A program made the position numbers and the translations under genes. Positions 41,992 to 50,732 of a stretch of DNA of 64,000 nt are shown piece by piece (the stretch's first letter is position 1; each line of letters begins with the position of its first letter). This DNA is from Bog-105 sp965277855 (GTDB taxonomy: Bacteria > Acidobacteriota > Terriglobia > Bryobacterales > Bryobacteraceae). The stretch is taken from assembly GCA_965277855.1 (NCBI GenBank), contig OZ255847.1:2728001-2792000 (forward strand), in the 5' to 3' direction. The notes beneath the pieces were generated by a model. The model was not told where the DNA came from. It did not search any database and saw nothing but the letters and a program-made list of their open reading frames with translations.

Positions 41992-43278
41992 ATGCATGTC
42001 GCCACAAACATCCTGATCGTCGGCGCGCTGATCTTTGGAGCGCATGCCTTCACCGGCATCTTCAGCCGTACGCGCGTTCCCGACGTTCTGCTGCTCACCA
42101 TCATCGGCATTATCTTCGGACCCGTCTTCCACCTCGTCGGCCCGGAAAACTTTGGCGCGATCGGCCCGATCTTCGCCACCGTCACCCTGATCATCATCCT
42201 GTTCGAAGCGGGTCTGAGCCTCGACCTCGATGTCTTGCGCGGCGCAATTCGACCCACCTTCACCCTCACGCTCGTCAATTTCGTACTCACCATGGTCACC
42301 GTCGGCTTCGCCGGACAGTGGCTGCTCGGGCTCAACCCGCGCCTCACCTTCATGCTCGGCGCAATCATCGGCTCTACCTCGCCCGCCGTCATCGTACCCC
42401 TTACACGCCGTTTGCCCCTTGCTGCCTCCACCAAGACCACGCTGTTTCTCGAATCCGCCGTCAGTGACGTGCTTAGCATCGTCGTCGCCATCGGCTTCAT
42501 GGACAGCTACCGCCTGGGTACGCTGCGCCTTGGTCCCATGGCCGGCCAAATTCTCGCCACGCTCGTCATCGCGGGTATCTTCGGCGCACTCGGCGCATTT
42601 CTCTGGTCCGCCTTGCTGCGGCGCATCCGCGTGCTCGAAAATTCCATCTTCACCACACCCGCTTTTGTCTTCGTGCTCTTCGGCATCGTCGAACTGCTCG
42701 GCTTCAGCGGCTATGTGGCTGCTGTCGTTTTCGGCGCAGTGCTCGGCAACATCGAGGTTTTCCACGGCATGTTCTGGATGCGCCGCTATCTGCCGAGCGA
42801 ACCGATCACCCTCAATCAACAGGAACGCGACTTCCTCGCAGAAGTGGTCTTTCTTCTCAAAACATTTTTCTTCGTCTATGTCGGCGTCTCGATTCGCTTT
42901 GCCGATGTGCGGCTCGTCAATATTTCCTTAATCCTGACGGGATTGATCTTCCTCCTCCGCATTCCCGCCGCCTGGCTCGGTTTGAGCCGCAAAACGCCTG
43001 TACGCGATGCTTCGCTCGTAGCCATCATGAGTCCCAAAGGATTGGCCGCCGTTGTCCTCGCCTCCATGCCGCTCGACCAGCACCTCTACGGCGGCTCCGC
43101 CCTGCAATCGACCACCTATTGCGTCGTCTTCGCCAGCATTGTTCTGACCTCGGTACTCAGTTTCCTGATTGAACGCACACGCGTCGCCACTGTCTACGAC
43201 TGGCTCTTCCGCAAATCCGGTTTCGCCCAGGAAGAACCTCTACCCGCTCCCGTCTCCATCACCGTTCCCGATGCCTGA
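41992..43278 (+). CDS. Cation:proton antiporter (CPA1, Na+/H+ exchanger type)
   Basis: 428-residue inner-membrane antiporter with about 12 helices. Family segments include LLTIIGIIFGPVFHLVGPENF, FEAGLSLDLDVLRGAIRPT, LGAIIGSTSPAVIVPL and the functional pair in FLESAVSDVLSIVVAIGF (Ser-x-x-Ser/Asp). It should exchange Na+ or K+ for protons. There is no C-terminal regulatory domain. The following LytTR regulator starts 6 bases later and is probably co-transcribed. Confidence 0.88.
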   Translation: MHVATNILIVGALIFGAHAFTGIFSRTRVPDVLLLTIIGIIFGPVFHLVGPENFGAIGPIFATVTLIIILFEAGLSLDLDVLRGAIRPTFTLTLVNFVLTMVTVGFAGQWLLGLNPRLTFMLGAIIGSTSPAVIVPLTRRLPLAASTKTTLFLESAVSDVLSIVVAIGFMDSYRLGTLRLGPMAGQILATLVIAGIFGALGAFLWSALLRRIRVLENSIFTTPAFVFVLFGIVELLGFSGYVAAVVFGAVLGNIEVFHGMFWMRRYLPSEPITLNQQERDFLAEVVFLLKTFFFVYVGVSIRFADVRLVNISLILTGLIFLLRIPAAWLGLSRKTPVRDASLVAIMSPKGLAAVVLASMPLDQHLYGGSALQSTTYCVVFASIVLTSVLSFLIERTRVATVYDWLFRKSGFAQEEPLPAPVSITVPDA

Positions 43279-43284
43279 CCCGCC

Positions 43285-43977
43285 ATGATCCGCACTGTCC
43301 TGGTAGATGACGAACCACCCGCCTGCCGCAAACTCCTGCACCTGCTCTCCACCGAGCCCGATTTCCAGGTTATCGGTCAGGCCGCCTCCGCCGCCGCTGC
43401 CATCGACACCATCAATCGCGTTAACCCCGACCTCGTCTTCCTCGATATCGGCCTGCCCGACGCCTCCGGCTTCGACGTTGTCTCCGCCCTCACCACCACC
43501 GCCAACCTGCAGATCGTCTTCGTCACCGCCTACGACGAATTCGCCCTCAAAGCCTTCGAAGTGCAGGCCCTCGACTACCTGCTCAAGCCCGTCGAACCCA
43601 GCCGCTTCGCCCGCGCCCTCGACCGCATCAGAGCCGAAAAAAATTACCCCCGGCGCCTGCTCATCCAGGCCGGTAATCGCTCCCTGTTACTGCCCGTCGA
43701 TCAGATCGATTGGATCGAATCCGCCCGCAACTACGCCTGCATCCACGTAGGCCCGCAAACTCACATCCAGCGCAGCACCCTCGACGCACTCGCCGCCAAA
43801 CTCGACCCCAAAATCTTCCACCGCATCAACCGTTCCGAAATCGTCAACGCTCGCCGTATCGCCGAACTCCGCCCCTGCACCCACGGCGACACCAGCCTTC
43901 GCCTCCTCGATGGCACCGAACTCACCTGGAGCCGCCGCTACCGCCTCCCCTCCCTTAAACCCCTCGAAGAAATCTGA
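43285..43977 (+). CDS. LytTR-type response regulator
   Basis: 230 residues: receiver domain (1-118) with acidic pocket Asp8-Asp9, phosphoacceptor Asp54 in VFLDIGLPD, Thr and the Lys of YLLKPVE; then a LytTR DNA-binding domain (130-230; RSLLLPVDQIDWIESARNYACI, KIFHRINRSEIVN). It should bind DNA as a dimer once phosphorylated by a membrane histidine kinase. No kinase gene is adjacent; instead it is coupled to the antiporter gene. DNA composition is strongly C-rich in wobble positions. Confidence 0.92.
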   Translation: MIRTVLVDDEPPACRKLLHLLSTEPDFQVIGQAASAAAAIDTINRVNPDLVFLDIGLPDASGFDVVSALTTTANLQIVFVTAYDEFALKAFEVQALDYLLKPVEPSRFARALDRIRAEKNYPRRLLIQAGNRSLLLPVDQIDWIESARNYACIHVGPQTHIQRSTLDALAAKLDPKIFHRINRSEIVNARRIAELRPCTHGDTSLRLLDGTELTWSRRYRLPSLKPLEEI

Positions 43978-44026
43978 TCGCGGTCAAAACGTCGCATACT
44001 GTGAATGTCCTTCCAAGGAGGCGAAC

Positions 44027-44362
44027 GTGACAAGAACTTACAAGTTGGTGAGCATCGTTCTTTTATCGTTCTCACCTGCCTTATTTGGCTTTGAAAATCC
44101 GACCTGGACCGGGTATGTCACCGATACTCATTGCGGAACCAACTGCCAGCGGACCTCTAACATGAAACCAGACATCAAGTGCGTTCAACTCTGCGTTCGC
44201 AAAGGCTCTAAGTACGGCCTCTGGTCGGGCCATCACGTCTACGTTTTAGAACCTCAGTCACAAGCCGCGCGCTTCGCTGCCCAAGAAGTTAAGGTCACCG
44301 GCACCCTGGCTGGCGATGCGATCCATATCACGTCTATCGAAGCTGCCGGTTCGAGAAAATAA
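44027..44362 (+). CDS. Small exported protein with four cysteines
   Basis: 111 residues from the GTG at 44027, decided by an excellent AAGGAGG five bases upstream. A signal peptide (to about residue 21) precedes a small beta-rich domain beginning TWTGYVTDTHCGTNC with a second pair in CVQLC, so two disulfides are likely. Similar short proteins with the GYVTD start are common in Acidobacteriota and are annotated as domains of unknown function. No role is assigned. Confidence 0.75.
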   Translation: MTRTYKLVSIVLLSFSPALFGFENPTWTGYVTDTHCGTNCQRTSNMKPDIKCVQLCVRKGSKYGLWSGHHVYVLEPQSQAARFAAQEVKVTGTLAGDAIHITSIEAAGSRK

Positions 44363-44385
44363 CCGGTTAACGTTCATCCCGCGAT

Positions 44386-44718
44386 TTATCCGAGAGAAGG
44401 CGGCTGTTTCGGCGATTTCCCTTCGAGATCCTCAACCCGCTTGATAAGATTTCGCATCTGCTGGTCTCTCGCTTCGAACGCCCGATCGATTTTCTCCGAC
44501 CACTGATTCATGCGATTGGTCCACCGGCTGCCTGTCTGCAAAAGCGCCGCGTGTCGCTCCAGTCGCGCCGCCTGCGTATCGAAACGCGCGTTGACCTCGT
44601 CAAAACGCACATCCAGCTTCTTACTGAGCTTCTGGTCGAGGTTCTGAATGTCCCTCTTCAGGCTCTCTTTCATCAGCGTGATCAGCTCGATGACTTCCTT
44701 GTTGCCGTCACCATTCAT
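44386..44718 (-). CDS. Small coiled-coil protein
   Basis: 110 residues, highly charged and almost entirely helical by composition (LMKESLKRDIQNLDQKLSKK, RFDEVNARFDTQAARLERH), with heptad-like spacing. No signal peptide or membrane segment. I recognise no family. It is convergent with the four-cysteine protein and 36 bases downstream of the exported protein gene starting at 45486. Confidence 0.55.
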   Translation of the reverse strand: MNGDGNKEVIELITLMKESLKRDIQNLDQKLSKKLDVRFDEVNARFDTQAARLERHAALLQTGSRWTNRMNQWSEKIDRAFEARDQQMRNLIKRVEDLEGKSPKQPPSLG

Positions 44719-44754
44719 GCTTCGATTATCTCTTGTCTGACAACCCCAAATTCG

Positions 44755-45486
44755 TTACGGATTCTTCGCATGCTTGCGCGAAAACTTCCGGTAAATGTCC
44801 GGCGAAAATTCTTTCAAAATATTCGCCGCTCCATCCACCCCGATTTGCGTCCCCAGCTTGCTCACCGCATCAGACGCATCCCTGTTATCCGGATAGTAAG
44901 CGTTCCCAATCGCCACCGCCGTCGAATTGCCGATTATTTCCGAGTAATTGAACTGCGTTCCGCCCGCATCCGTATGCGTCCAGATTAACTGCTGAATGGC
45001 GTACCCAAGCCGCGACATCACGCTCCCTGTTCCCTTCCGGAAGTAGCGAGGGTCCTGATGAAAAAGAGTCGGATAAATGGCCTCTGTCATGTAGTCGCCG
45101 ATTACGTAGTCGGCATACGACGTCCCCAAATACTGGCCATAAGCCTGCGCGCCGTTCCCAAAGGACGGGTTGGCCCTGGTTAACTGGCTCTCCCCGGCAA
45201 ACGCCGCCGCCAGGATGAAAGTTCCCCGATCGAATGAATCTTGGGTGGCAATCTTGAACTTCTGCCCAGTCGTCAGCGGTTTGTAAGGATGCAGGCTCGC
45301 CGATGTACGGTAGTTCGGAACAATGCCAAAAAGACGCTTGTGTTCCGGTTCGGCCGGAGCATTCCCAGCGGACGGATCAGAATTCTTAAGCGTCCCAGGC
45401 ACCGGAGGCGCAGGCGCTGGATCTTGTTGACCGTACACCACGGCCAGTCCCAGCAACATAAATAAAGAAAAGTAGCGCAACATCAT
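44755..45486 (-). CDS. Exported protein of unknown function (243 aa)
   Basis: Starts at the ATG at 45486 with a signal peptide (MMLRYFSLFMLLGLAVVYGQ), then a Pro/Ala-rich stretch and a conserved domain with RLFGIVPNYRTSASLHPYKPL near its start, AFAGESQLTRANPSFGNGA in the middle, and LFHQDPRYFRKGTGSVMSRL. This pattern recurs in exported proteins of Acidobacteriota. It might be an outer-membrane or periplasmic protein. Function unknown. Confidence 0.72.
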   Translation of the reverse strand: MMLRYFSLFMLLGLAVVYGQQDPAPAPPVPGTLKNSDPSAGNAPAEPEHKRLFGIVPNYRTSASLHPYKPLTTGQKFKIATQDSFDRGTFILAAAFAGESQLTRANPSFGNGAQAYGQYLGTSYADYVIGDYMTEAIYPTLFHQDPRYFRKGTGSVMSRLGYAIQQLIWTHTDAGGTQFNYSEIIGNSTAVAIGNAYYPDNRDASDAVSKLGTQIGVDGAANILKEFSPDIYRKFSRKHAKNP

Positions 45487-45619
45487 GAATATAGGACGGA
45501 ACCGCCATCGATCCACGTTCCCCTCTGTGATGACCCCAGACACCAAAAGGGCTCTATCCCAATGACACAATCGCATGACAGCCATCGCCACAGCATCAGC
45601 CTGCTATCGCCGGAGATTT

Positions 45620-46060
45620 TCACTGTGCCCGCCTCTCACTTGGGTTCTCCCGTGCACCCAGTGCAAGCCCAATCACATAGCCAACACTGGCGCAAGCAGG
45701 CAGAGTCAGGAGTACCCAGCCAATCCCTTTTTCACCCGACTCCGATCCTGGCCAGAACGTATAACGAAGTGCCATCCCCAGTGACTCATGAGATGCATAA
45801 TCGTGAACGTTCAATGCCACCGAGAGCAACGGTAAAACCCAGACCCACTTGCCGGCTCTGATCGCCCAAGTCCGGCTGCGCTCAACCTTAAAACCAATGA
45901 AAGCAGGCACTCCCAGCATGAAAAAATATCCGATCCACCCGGCAGCAAACATCGGCAACGCGATCACAGATGCGACTATGGGACACACGAATGTTGCCAG
46001 CACCTGTTGCAGCAAAAATGAAGGCAACCAAAGCCCTTTGTCTGGAACCTGATCGAACAT
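45620..46060 (-). CDS. Hypothetical membrane protein
   Basis: About 146 residues from the ATG at 46060; the frame is open to 46258, but the extra residues look non-coding. Four hydrophobic helices are visible (about residues 12-27, 30-50, 65-80 and 115-135). The protein ends in a charged tail (ARENPSERRAQ). No family is recognised. Confidence 0.5.
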   Translation of the reverse strand: MFDQVPDKGLWLPSFLLQQVLATFVCPIVASVIALPMFAAGWIGYFFMLGVPAFIGFKVERSRTWAIRAGKWVWVLPLLSVALNVHDYASHESLGMALRYTFWPGSESGEKGIGWVLLTLPACASVGYVIGLALGARENPSERRAQ

Positions 46061-46311
46061 GAATAATGCTTTCGAGGCAAGCTGGCGTTTGCGCAAGTGA
46101 TGGAGCACTTTCCAGCGACCACCTTCGCCGGTGCGCAGCGCGCTATCCCCACACTTGCCGCTGTTGTTTGTCGCCCATTTCCGTCCACCCAATTCGTCCG
46201 TCGTCGTTATAGCCTGCAAGCGCCGTGCCGCCGTAATACCGATAGTCGCAAACTCCAAAATGCCGCCCCAGTTATTCCATAGGGTTTATCGTATTAGAGG
46301 GAGCCTTCCTG

Positions 46312-46809
46312 ATGACCTATAAGCTAACGGTGAACGGACGGGCGCAAACGGTGGACGCGGAACCGGATACGCCTTTACTGTGGGTTCTGCGCGATGTGCT
46401 GAATCTGCATGGCACGAAATATGGATGTGGCATTGGCCAGTGCGGCGCATGCACCGTCCACTTCAAAGGCCAGCCCACCCGCTCCTGCTCGCTTTTGATT
46501 ACCGAAGCCGCCCAAGGCCCGATCACCACCATCGAAGGCTTGTCGAAAGACGGCTCGCATCCGCTTCAGGTCGCCTGGCGCGAAGTCGATGTCCCCCAAT
46601 GCGGCTACTGCCAGGCCGGACAAATCATGTCTGCCGCCGCTTTATTAGCCAAGAAACCGAAACCCACCGACTCGGATATCGACACCGCCATGAGCGGCAA
46701 TCTCTGCCGCTGCGGCACCTACCTGCGCGTTCGCCAGGCCATTCACAAAGCAGCCGGACAACCTGCTCCACAGCCACAGCAAGCTGGCCTGCAGAAGGCG
46801 GAGGCATAA
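46312..46809 (+). CDS. (2Fe-2S)-binding small subunit of molybdenum hydroxylase (IorA-like)
   Basis: 165 residues with two [2Fe-2S] domains: the plant-ferredoxin-type motif YGCGIGQCGACTV (about residues 42-54) and the C-terminal helical CGYCQAGQ ... GNLCRCGTY. This is the electron-transfer subunit of a xanthine dehydrogenase-family enzyme of the two-subunit isoquinoline 1-oxidoreductase type. No signal peptide; it probably rides through the Tat system with the large subunit, encoded 3 bases downstream. Electron acceptor unknown. Confidence 0.92.
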   Translation: MTYKLTVNGRAQTVDAEPDTPLLWVLRDVLNLHGTKYGCGIGQCGACTVHFKGQPTRSCSLLITEAAQGPITTIEGLSKDGSHPLQVAWREVDVPQCGYCQAGQIMSAAALLAKKPKPTDSDIDTAMSGNLCRCGTYLRVRQAIHKAAGQPAPQPQQAGLQKAEA

Positions 46810-46812
46810 TCC

Positions 46813-49074
46813 ATGCGAGTCAGCCGCCGCTCTTTTCTAAACGTCACAGCACTCTCCGGCGGAGCCATGCTGCTCGGCCTGCACGTCGTCGATCCCACGA
46901 AGGCCCTCGGTCAAACCCCGCCTCCACCGCCCGCTTTCGACGCCAAGGCCTTCATCAAAATCGCACCCGATGGCACCGTCACCCTCATCTCGCGCAATCC
47001 CGAAATTGGCCAGGGCATCAAGAACATGCTCCCCATGCTGATTGCCGAAGAGCTCGACGTCGACTGGAAATCGGTCAAAGTAGAGCAAGCCGATTTCGAA
47101 GAACAGTACGGCTTGCAGACCACCGGCGGCAGCCGCGCCGCCTCCAATAATTGGATTCCCATGCGGCAGGTCGGAGCGGCCGGGCGTCAGATGCTCATCA
47201 CCGCCGCCGCCAAAAAATGGGGCGTACCCGAGTCGGAGTGCTTCACCGAGCGTGGCCGTGTCTATCACCGCGCAACCGATCGGTCCCTCGGCTATGGTGA
47301 GCTCGCGCAAACAGCCGCCACGCTGCCCGTCCCTGATCTCAAGACTCTAAAATTCAAAGACGCCAACTCCTACAAAATCATCGGCAAGTGGACCCCCGGC
47401 GTAGATGTTCCCGACATCATCGTCGGCAAACCCATCTTCGGCATCGATTTCACCATGCCCGGCATGCTTTTTGCCGCGTACGAAAAGTGCCCGGTATTTG
47501 GTGGCAAGGTGACCAGCGCCAATGTCGACGAAATCAAAAAGTTACCCGGCATCAAAGACGCATTTGTCGTCGAGGGCACCGTTAAAGTCACGCCGCTCAC
47601 ACCCGGCGAACCCGGACTCGAATCCGGCGTTGCGATTGTGGCGCAAACCTGGTGGGGCGCGCAATCGGCCCGCAAAAAACTGAAAGTCCAGTGGGACCTC
47701 GGCCCGGCCGCCCAGCAAAGCAGCGCGCAATTCGCTCAGAAGGCCCTCGAACTGTCCAAGCAAACGCCTGCTCGCACGCTGAAAAAAGACGGCGACCTCG
47801 ACGCCGCTTTCGGGGGCGGAGCGAAAGTGGTCGAAGCGGCTTACTCTTATCCCTTCATCTCGCACGCGCCGCTCGAGCCCCGCAATTGCAGCGCGCAATT
47901 CAAAGACGGCAAACTCGAAATCTGGTCCACCACCCAGCTTCCCGCCCGCGGCCGCGGACTCGTTTCGAAAGTCCTCGGCATCCCCGAGAAAGACATCACC
48001 ATCCATCTGCTCCGCGCCGGCGGCTCTTTCGGACGCGGCTTGACCAACGACTATATGGTCGAGGTTTCACACATCGCAAAAACAGTCGGCGCGCCGGTGA
48101 AGCTGGTCTGGTCGCGCGAAGACGATATGACCCACGACTACTATCGCCCTGGCGGTTTCCACTTTCTCAAAGGCGCCGTCGATGGCTCAGGCAAATTAGT
48201 CGCCTGGCAAAACCATTTCGTCAGTTACGGAGAAGGCGACAAGTTCGCCTCCTCCGCCTCCATCACCCCGACGGAGTTTCCTTCCGGCTTTGTGCCGAAC
48301 TTCGCCATCTATGCTTCCGTCATGCCCCTGGAGTTGAAAACCGGAGCACTGCGTGCGCCTGGCGCAAACTCTCAGGCCTTCGTCTTTCAATCGTTCATCG
48401 ACGAACTGGCTCACGCGGCCGGCAAGGATCCCGTCGAGTTCCGGCGCGAACTGCTTACCGAGCCGGGCCAGAACAAAGTGGCCGGTGCAGCCAAACAGAA
48501 GGTCGAGAACGAGCCCGGCACTACCAAAGAAGCCACTAAGAAACAGTCCTATGATGTCGGCCGAATGCGCAACGTCGTCGATGTCGCGGTGGAAAAATCC
48601 GGCTGGGGCAAGCGCAAACTACCCAGCGGTACTGGCATGGGCATTGCCTTCCATTACAGCTTTCAGGGCTATTTCGCGCATGTCGCTGAAGTCACCGTCA
48701 GTGGCAACAACGCTATCAAGGTGAACAAGGTCTGGGCGTGTGGCGATGTGGGCAGCCAGATCATCAATCCGAGCGGGGCAGAAGCGCAGGTGCAAGGCGC
48801 AGTCATCGACGGGCTCAGCGAACTCATGAGCCAGGAGATCACGCTCGAAGGCGGCAAGGTCATGCAGACCAATTACGACAAACATGGCCTGCTGCGCATG
48901 AAACAGGCGCCCCAGATCGAAGTGCATTTCGTGCACACGGAAAATCCGCCCACCGGTCTCGGTGAACCGGCGCTGCCCCCACTTCTCCCGGCAGTCTGCA
49001 ACGCCATCTTCGCCGCATCCGGCAAGCGAGTCCGCGAGTTGCCGCTGGCAAAAATAGGCTATAGTTGGGCTTAG
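46813..49074 (+). CDS. Molybdopterin-binding subunit of molybdenum hydroxylase with Tat signal (IorB-like)
   Basis: 753 residues. A twin-arginine signal is at the N-terminus (RRSFLNVTALSGGAMLLGL, Arg5-Arg6). The molybdopterin-binding domains contain the patterns of the IorB/aldehyde dehydrogenase group (RNPEIGQGIKNMLPMLIAEE, TGGSRAASNNW, SYPFISHAPLEPRNCSAQF, LLRAGGSFGRGL, TGLGEPALPPLLPAVCNAIF with the late catalytic Glu). It is predicted to hydroxylate an aldehyde or N-heterocycle in the periplasm. Export needs the Tat system at 4939-6642. No cofactor-maturation genes are in the window. The stop is interlocked with the convergent gene. Confidence 0.92.
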   Translation: MRVSRRSFLNVTALSGGAMLLGLHVVDPTKALGQTPPPPPAFDAKAFIKIAPDGTVTLISRNPEIGQGIKNMLPMLIAEELDVDWKSVKVEQADFEEQYGLQTTGGSRAASNNWIPMRQVGAAGRQMLITAAAKKWGVPESECFTERGRVYHRATDRSLGYGELAQTAATLPVPDLKTLKFKDANSYKIIGKWTPGVDVPDIIVGKPIFGIDFTMPGMLFAAYEKCPVFGGKVTSANVDEIKKLPGIKDAFVVEGTVKVTPLTPGEPGLESGVAIVAQTWWGAQSARKKLKVQWDLGPAAQQSSAQFAQKALELSKQTPARTLKKDGDLDAAFGGGAKVVEAAYSYPFISHAPLEPRNCSAQFKDGKLEIWSTTQLPARGRGLVSKVLGIPEKDITIHLLRAGGSFGRGLTNDYMVEVSHIAKTVGAPVKLVWSREDDMTHDYYRPGGFHFLKGAVDGSGKLVAWQNHFVSYGEGDKFASSASITPTEFPSGFVPNFAIYASVMPLELKTGALRAPGANSQAFVFQSFIDELAHAAGKDPVEFRRELLTEPGQNKVAGAAKQKVENEPGTTKEATKKQSYDVGRMRNVVDVAVEKSGWGKRKLPSGTGMGIAFHYSFQGYFAHVAEVTVSGNNAIKVNKVWACGDVGSQIINPSGAEAQVQGAVIDGLSELMSQEITLEGGKVMQTNYDKHGLLRMKQAPQIEVHFVHTENPPTGLGEPALPPLLPAVCNAIFAASGKRVRELPLAKIGYSWA

Positions 49075-50132
49075 CGATCGGCCACCGCGGCCCCCACAAA
49101 AGAATCCGCGCATCCGTAGTACAGGAACCAGCGTTTGTGGAAGAGCACTAAACCTTCGGCAAACGTCGTGCCTGCTGCATACTGTCCCGATTTTTCAAAA
49201 GGCAGTTCCGGCTGAAACACGGGACGATCCGAGCGTTCAATCAGCTTTTTAGGATCGTCCCCTGAGAACAATGCCTCGCCCACTGCATACGCGTTCGGAC
49301 CAATCGTTTTGTCGCCCGACGCCGGATCGTTCTTGCCGTTGTAGATAACAACAATGCCTTGGTCCGTCACAACCGGTGGCGGCCCGGTTTCCGGAAAGCT
49401 GCTGTCGAATCGCGCCGCCCGCTTCTCGAGCACGCTGATCAGGCCGCCTTTCTCGTCTTCGACCGGAGTCCAGTGAACAAGATCCGTCGAAGTGGCGAGA
49501 TGAATAGAACCCTCGCCCCAATACATCCAGTACTTATCGTGAATCCTGGCCGCCAGCAAGCGGCCTTGTTCTTGTCGCGTCACAATACCTGCTGACTTAT
49601 AGCGCATGGCCAGGTATTTCCCACCGAATATCGGCCCGTGCTTGGTCCAATGTTCCAGGTCCGGTGAGGACGCGATCCCGACGTCGTAGCTCTGGCGATT
49701 CCACTGCGTGTACGTGACGTAGTAAACGCCGCCGGGGCCTTCCACCACGCGCGGATCTTCCACGCCGCCCGGCCACTCACGTCCCTTCTCACTGTCTTCG
49801 GCGGGAAAGAAGACCGGAGTCTTGCCTCGCGTGAAGTGAATGCCGTCTGCGCTTTCAGCCAGGCCCAGCCGCGATGTGTGCATACCGATTTGCATCGAGC
49901 CCGAATCGTCCTCGGCGCGAAACAGAACAAACACCTTGTCATTGCGCACTATAGCCGCCGGATTAAACGTATGCAGCGCCTCCCATCGAACCGGCGCATG
50001 CGTGATCGGATCGGAAAACGTTGCCGTTTGGTCCGGTCGCAGAACGGGGGCATTCAACGCTCTCGTGAATGGCCCGATTTGCCACGACGAGCCAGTCGCC
50101 GCGGCCAGCAGAAGCAGCTTAAGCAGGCTCAT
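49071..50132 (-). CDS. Exported GH130-like glycoside phosphorylase/hydrolase
   Basis: 353 residues with a signal peptide (MSLLKLLLLAAATGS). The body is a five-bladed propeller of the GH130 type: HTFNPAAIVRNDKVFVLFRAED, the catalytic-region WPGGVEDPRVVEG (Asp in EDPR), YYVTYTQWN, KYWMYWGEGSIHLATS and the late GTTFAEGLVLFHKRWFLYYG. Family members act on beta-mannosides by phosphorolysis or hydrolysis; an exported one is more likely a hydrolase. Its start overlaps the msrB stop by 4 bases. Confidence 0.82.
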   Translation of the reverse strand: MSLLKLLLLAAATGSSWQIGPFTRALNAPVLRPDQTATFSDPITHAPVRWEALHTFNPAAIVRNDKVFVLFRAEDDSGSMQIGMHTSRLGLAESADGIHFTRGKTPVFFPAEDSEKGREWPGGVEDPRVVEGPGGVYYVTYTQWNRQSYDVGIASSPDLEHWTKHGPIFGGKYLAMRYKSAGIVTRQEQGRLLAARIHDKYWMYWGEGSIHLATSTDLVHWTPVEDEKGGLISVLEKRAARFDSSFPETGPPPVVTDQGIVVIYNGKNDPASGDKTIGPNAYAVGEALFSGDDPKKLIERSDRPVFQPELPFEKSGQYAAGTTFAEGLVLFHKRWFLYYGCADSFVGAAVADR

Positions 50133-50686
50133 GAAGCCACGAGTCGCAACGCTGCCGAGTTCAGGCAGTAGCGCAAATTTGAAGGCGGAGGCCCATCGTC
50201 GAACACATGTCCTAAATGGGCGTCACACTTGCGGCAAAGCACCTCGGTACGCGCTACGGCCAAGCTCGCATCGTTGCGGGTATAGACGTTTTGTGTCGCG
50301 AACGGCGTCGAAAAGCTTGGCCAGCCAGTACCCGAATCGAACTTGTCTCTCGATAGAAACAGCGCGTTGCCGCAACAGGTGCAGTAATAAATTCCCGGTG
50401 TTTTGGTCTTCCAGTAGCGATTGCTAAACGCCAGTTCGGTCGCGGCGCGTCGGCTAACGGCAAACTCACTGGGCGAGAGTTCCCAACGCCAGGCGGCATC
50501 CGCCTTTACCATCTTTCGCACCGAGACGATTCTTTGCTCCCCGTCGCGCTCCGGCAACACCAGCAAGACCGGATCGCCTGTACCGTTCTCGGCCGCTCGT
50601 GGCAGTCGCCGCTCCGGCCGCCGCAACAGTGCGATCCAGCCCCCTAGCGCCACCGGCATGATCAAAAGTGCTCTACGCGGTAACAT
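50129..50686 (-). CDS. msrB: Peptide-methionine (R)-S-oxide reductase, exported
   Basis: 185 residues from the ATG at 50686, beginning with a hydrophobic signal or anchor segment (MLPRRALLIMPVALGGWIAL). The MsrB domain is complete: zinc cysteines in CTCCGNALF and CRKCDAHLGHVF, DSGTGWPSF, and the catalytic Cys in RYCLNSAAL near the C-terminus. It repairs oxidised methionine in exported proteins. The Arg-Arg near the start is not a full Tat motif. First gene of a two-gene operon with the GH130-like gene. Confidence 0.93.
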   Translation of the reverse strand: MLPRRALLIMPVALGGWIALLRRPERRLPRAAENGTGDPVLLVLPERDGEQRIVSVRKMVKADAAWRWELSPSEFAVSRRAATELAFSNRYWKTKTPGIYYCTCCGNALFLSRDKFDSGTGWPSFSTPFATQNVYTRNDASLAVARTEVLCRKCDAHLGHVFDDGPPPSNLRYCLNSAALRLVAS

Positions 50687-50732
50687 TCCTCTTCTATCTT
50701 CTCGCTTTACGCTCGCCGGATACACTTGCTGC

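Noticed and set aside
41992..42819. A 276-codon minus-strand frame antisense to the antiporter, rich in Glu, Asp, Ala and Gly
   Set aside because: The composition is the usual mirror of a hydrophobic GC-rich membrane-protein gene; no start signal or family.
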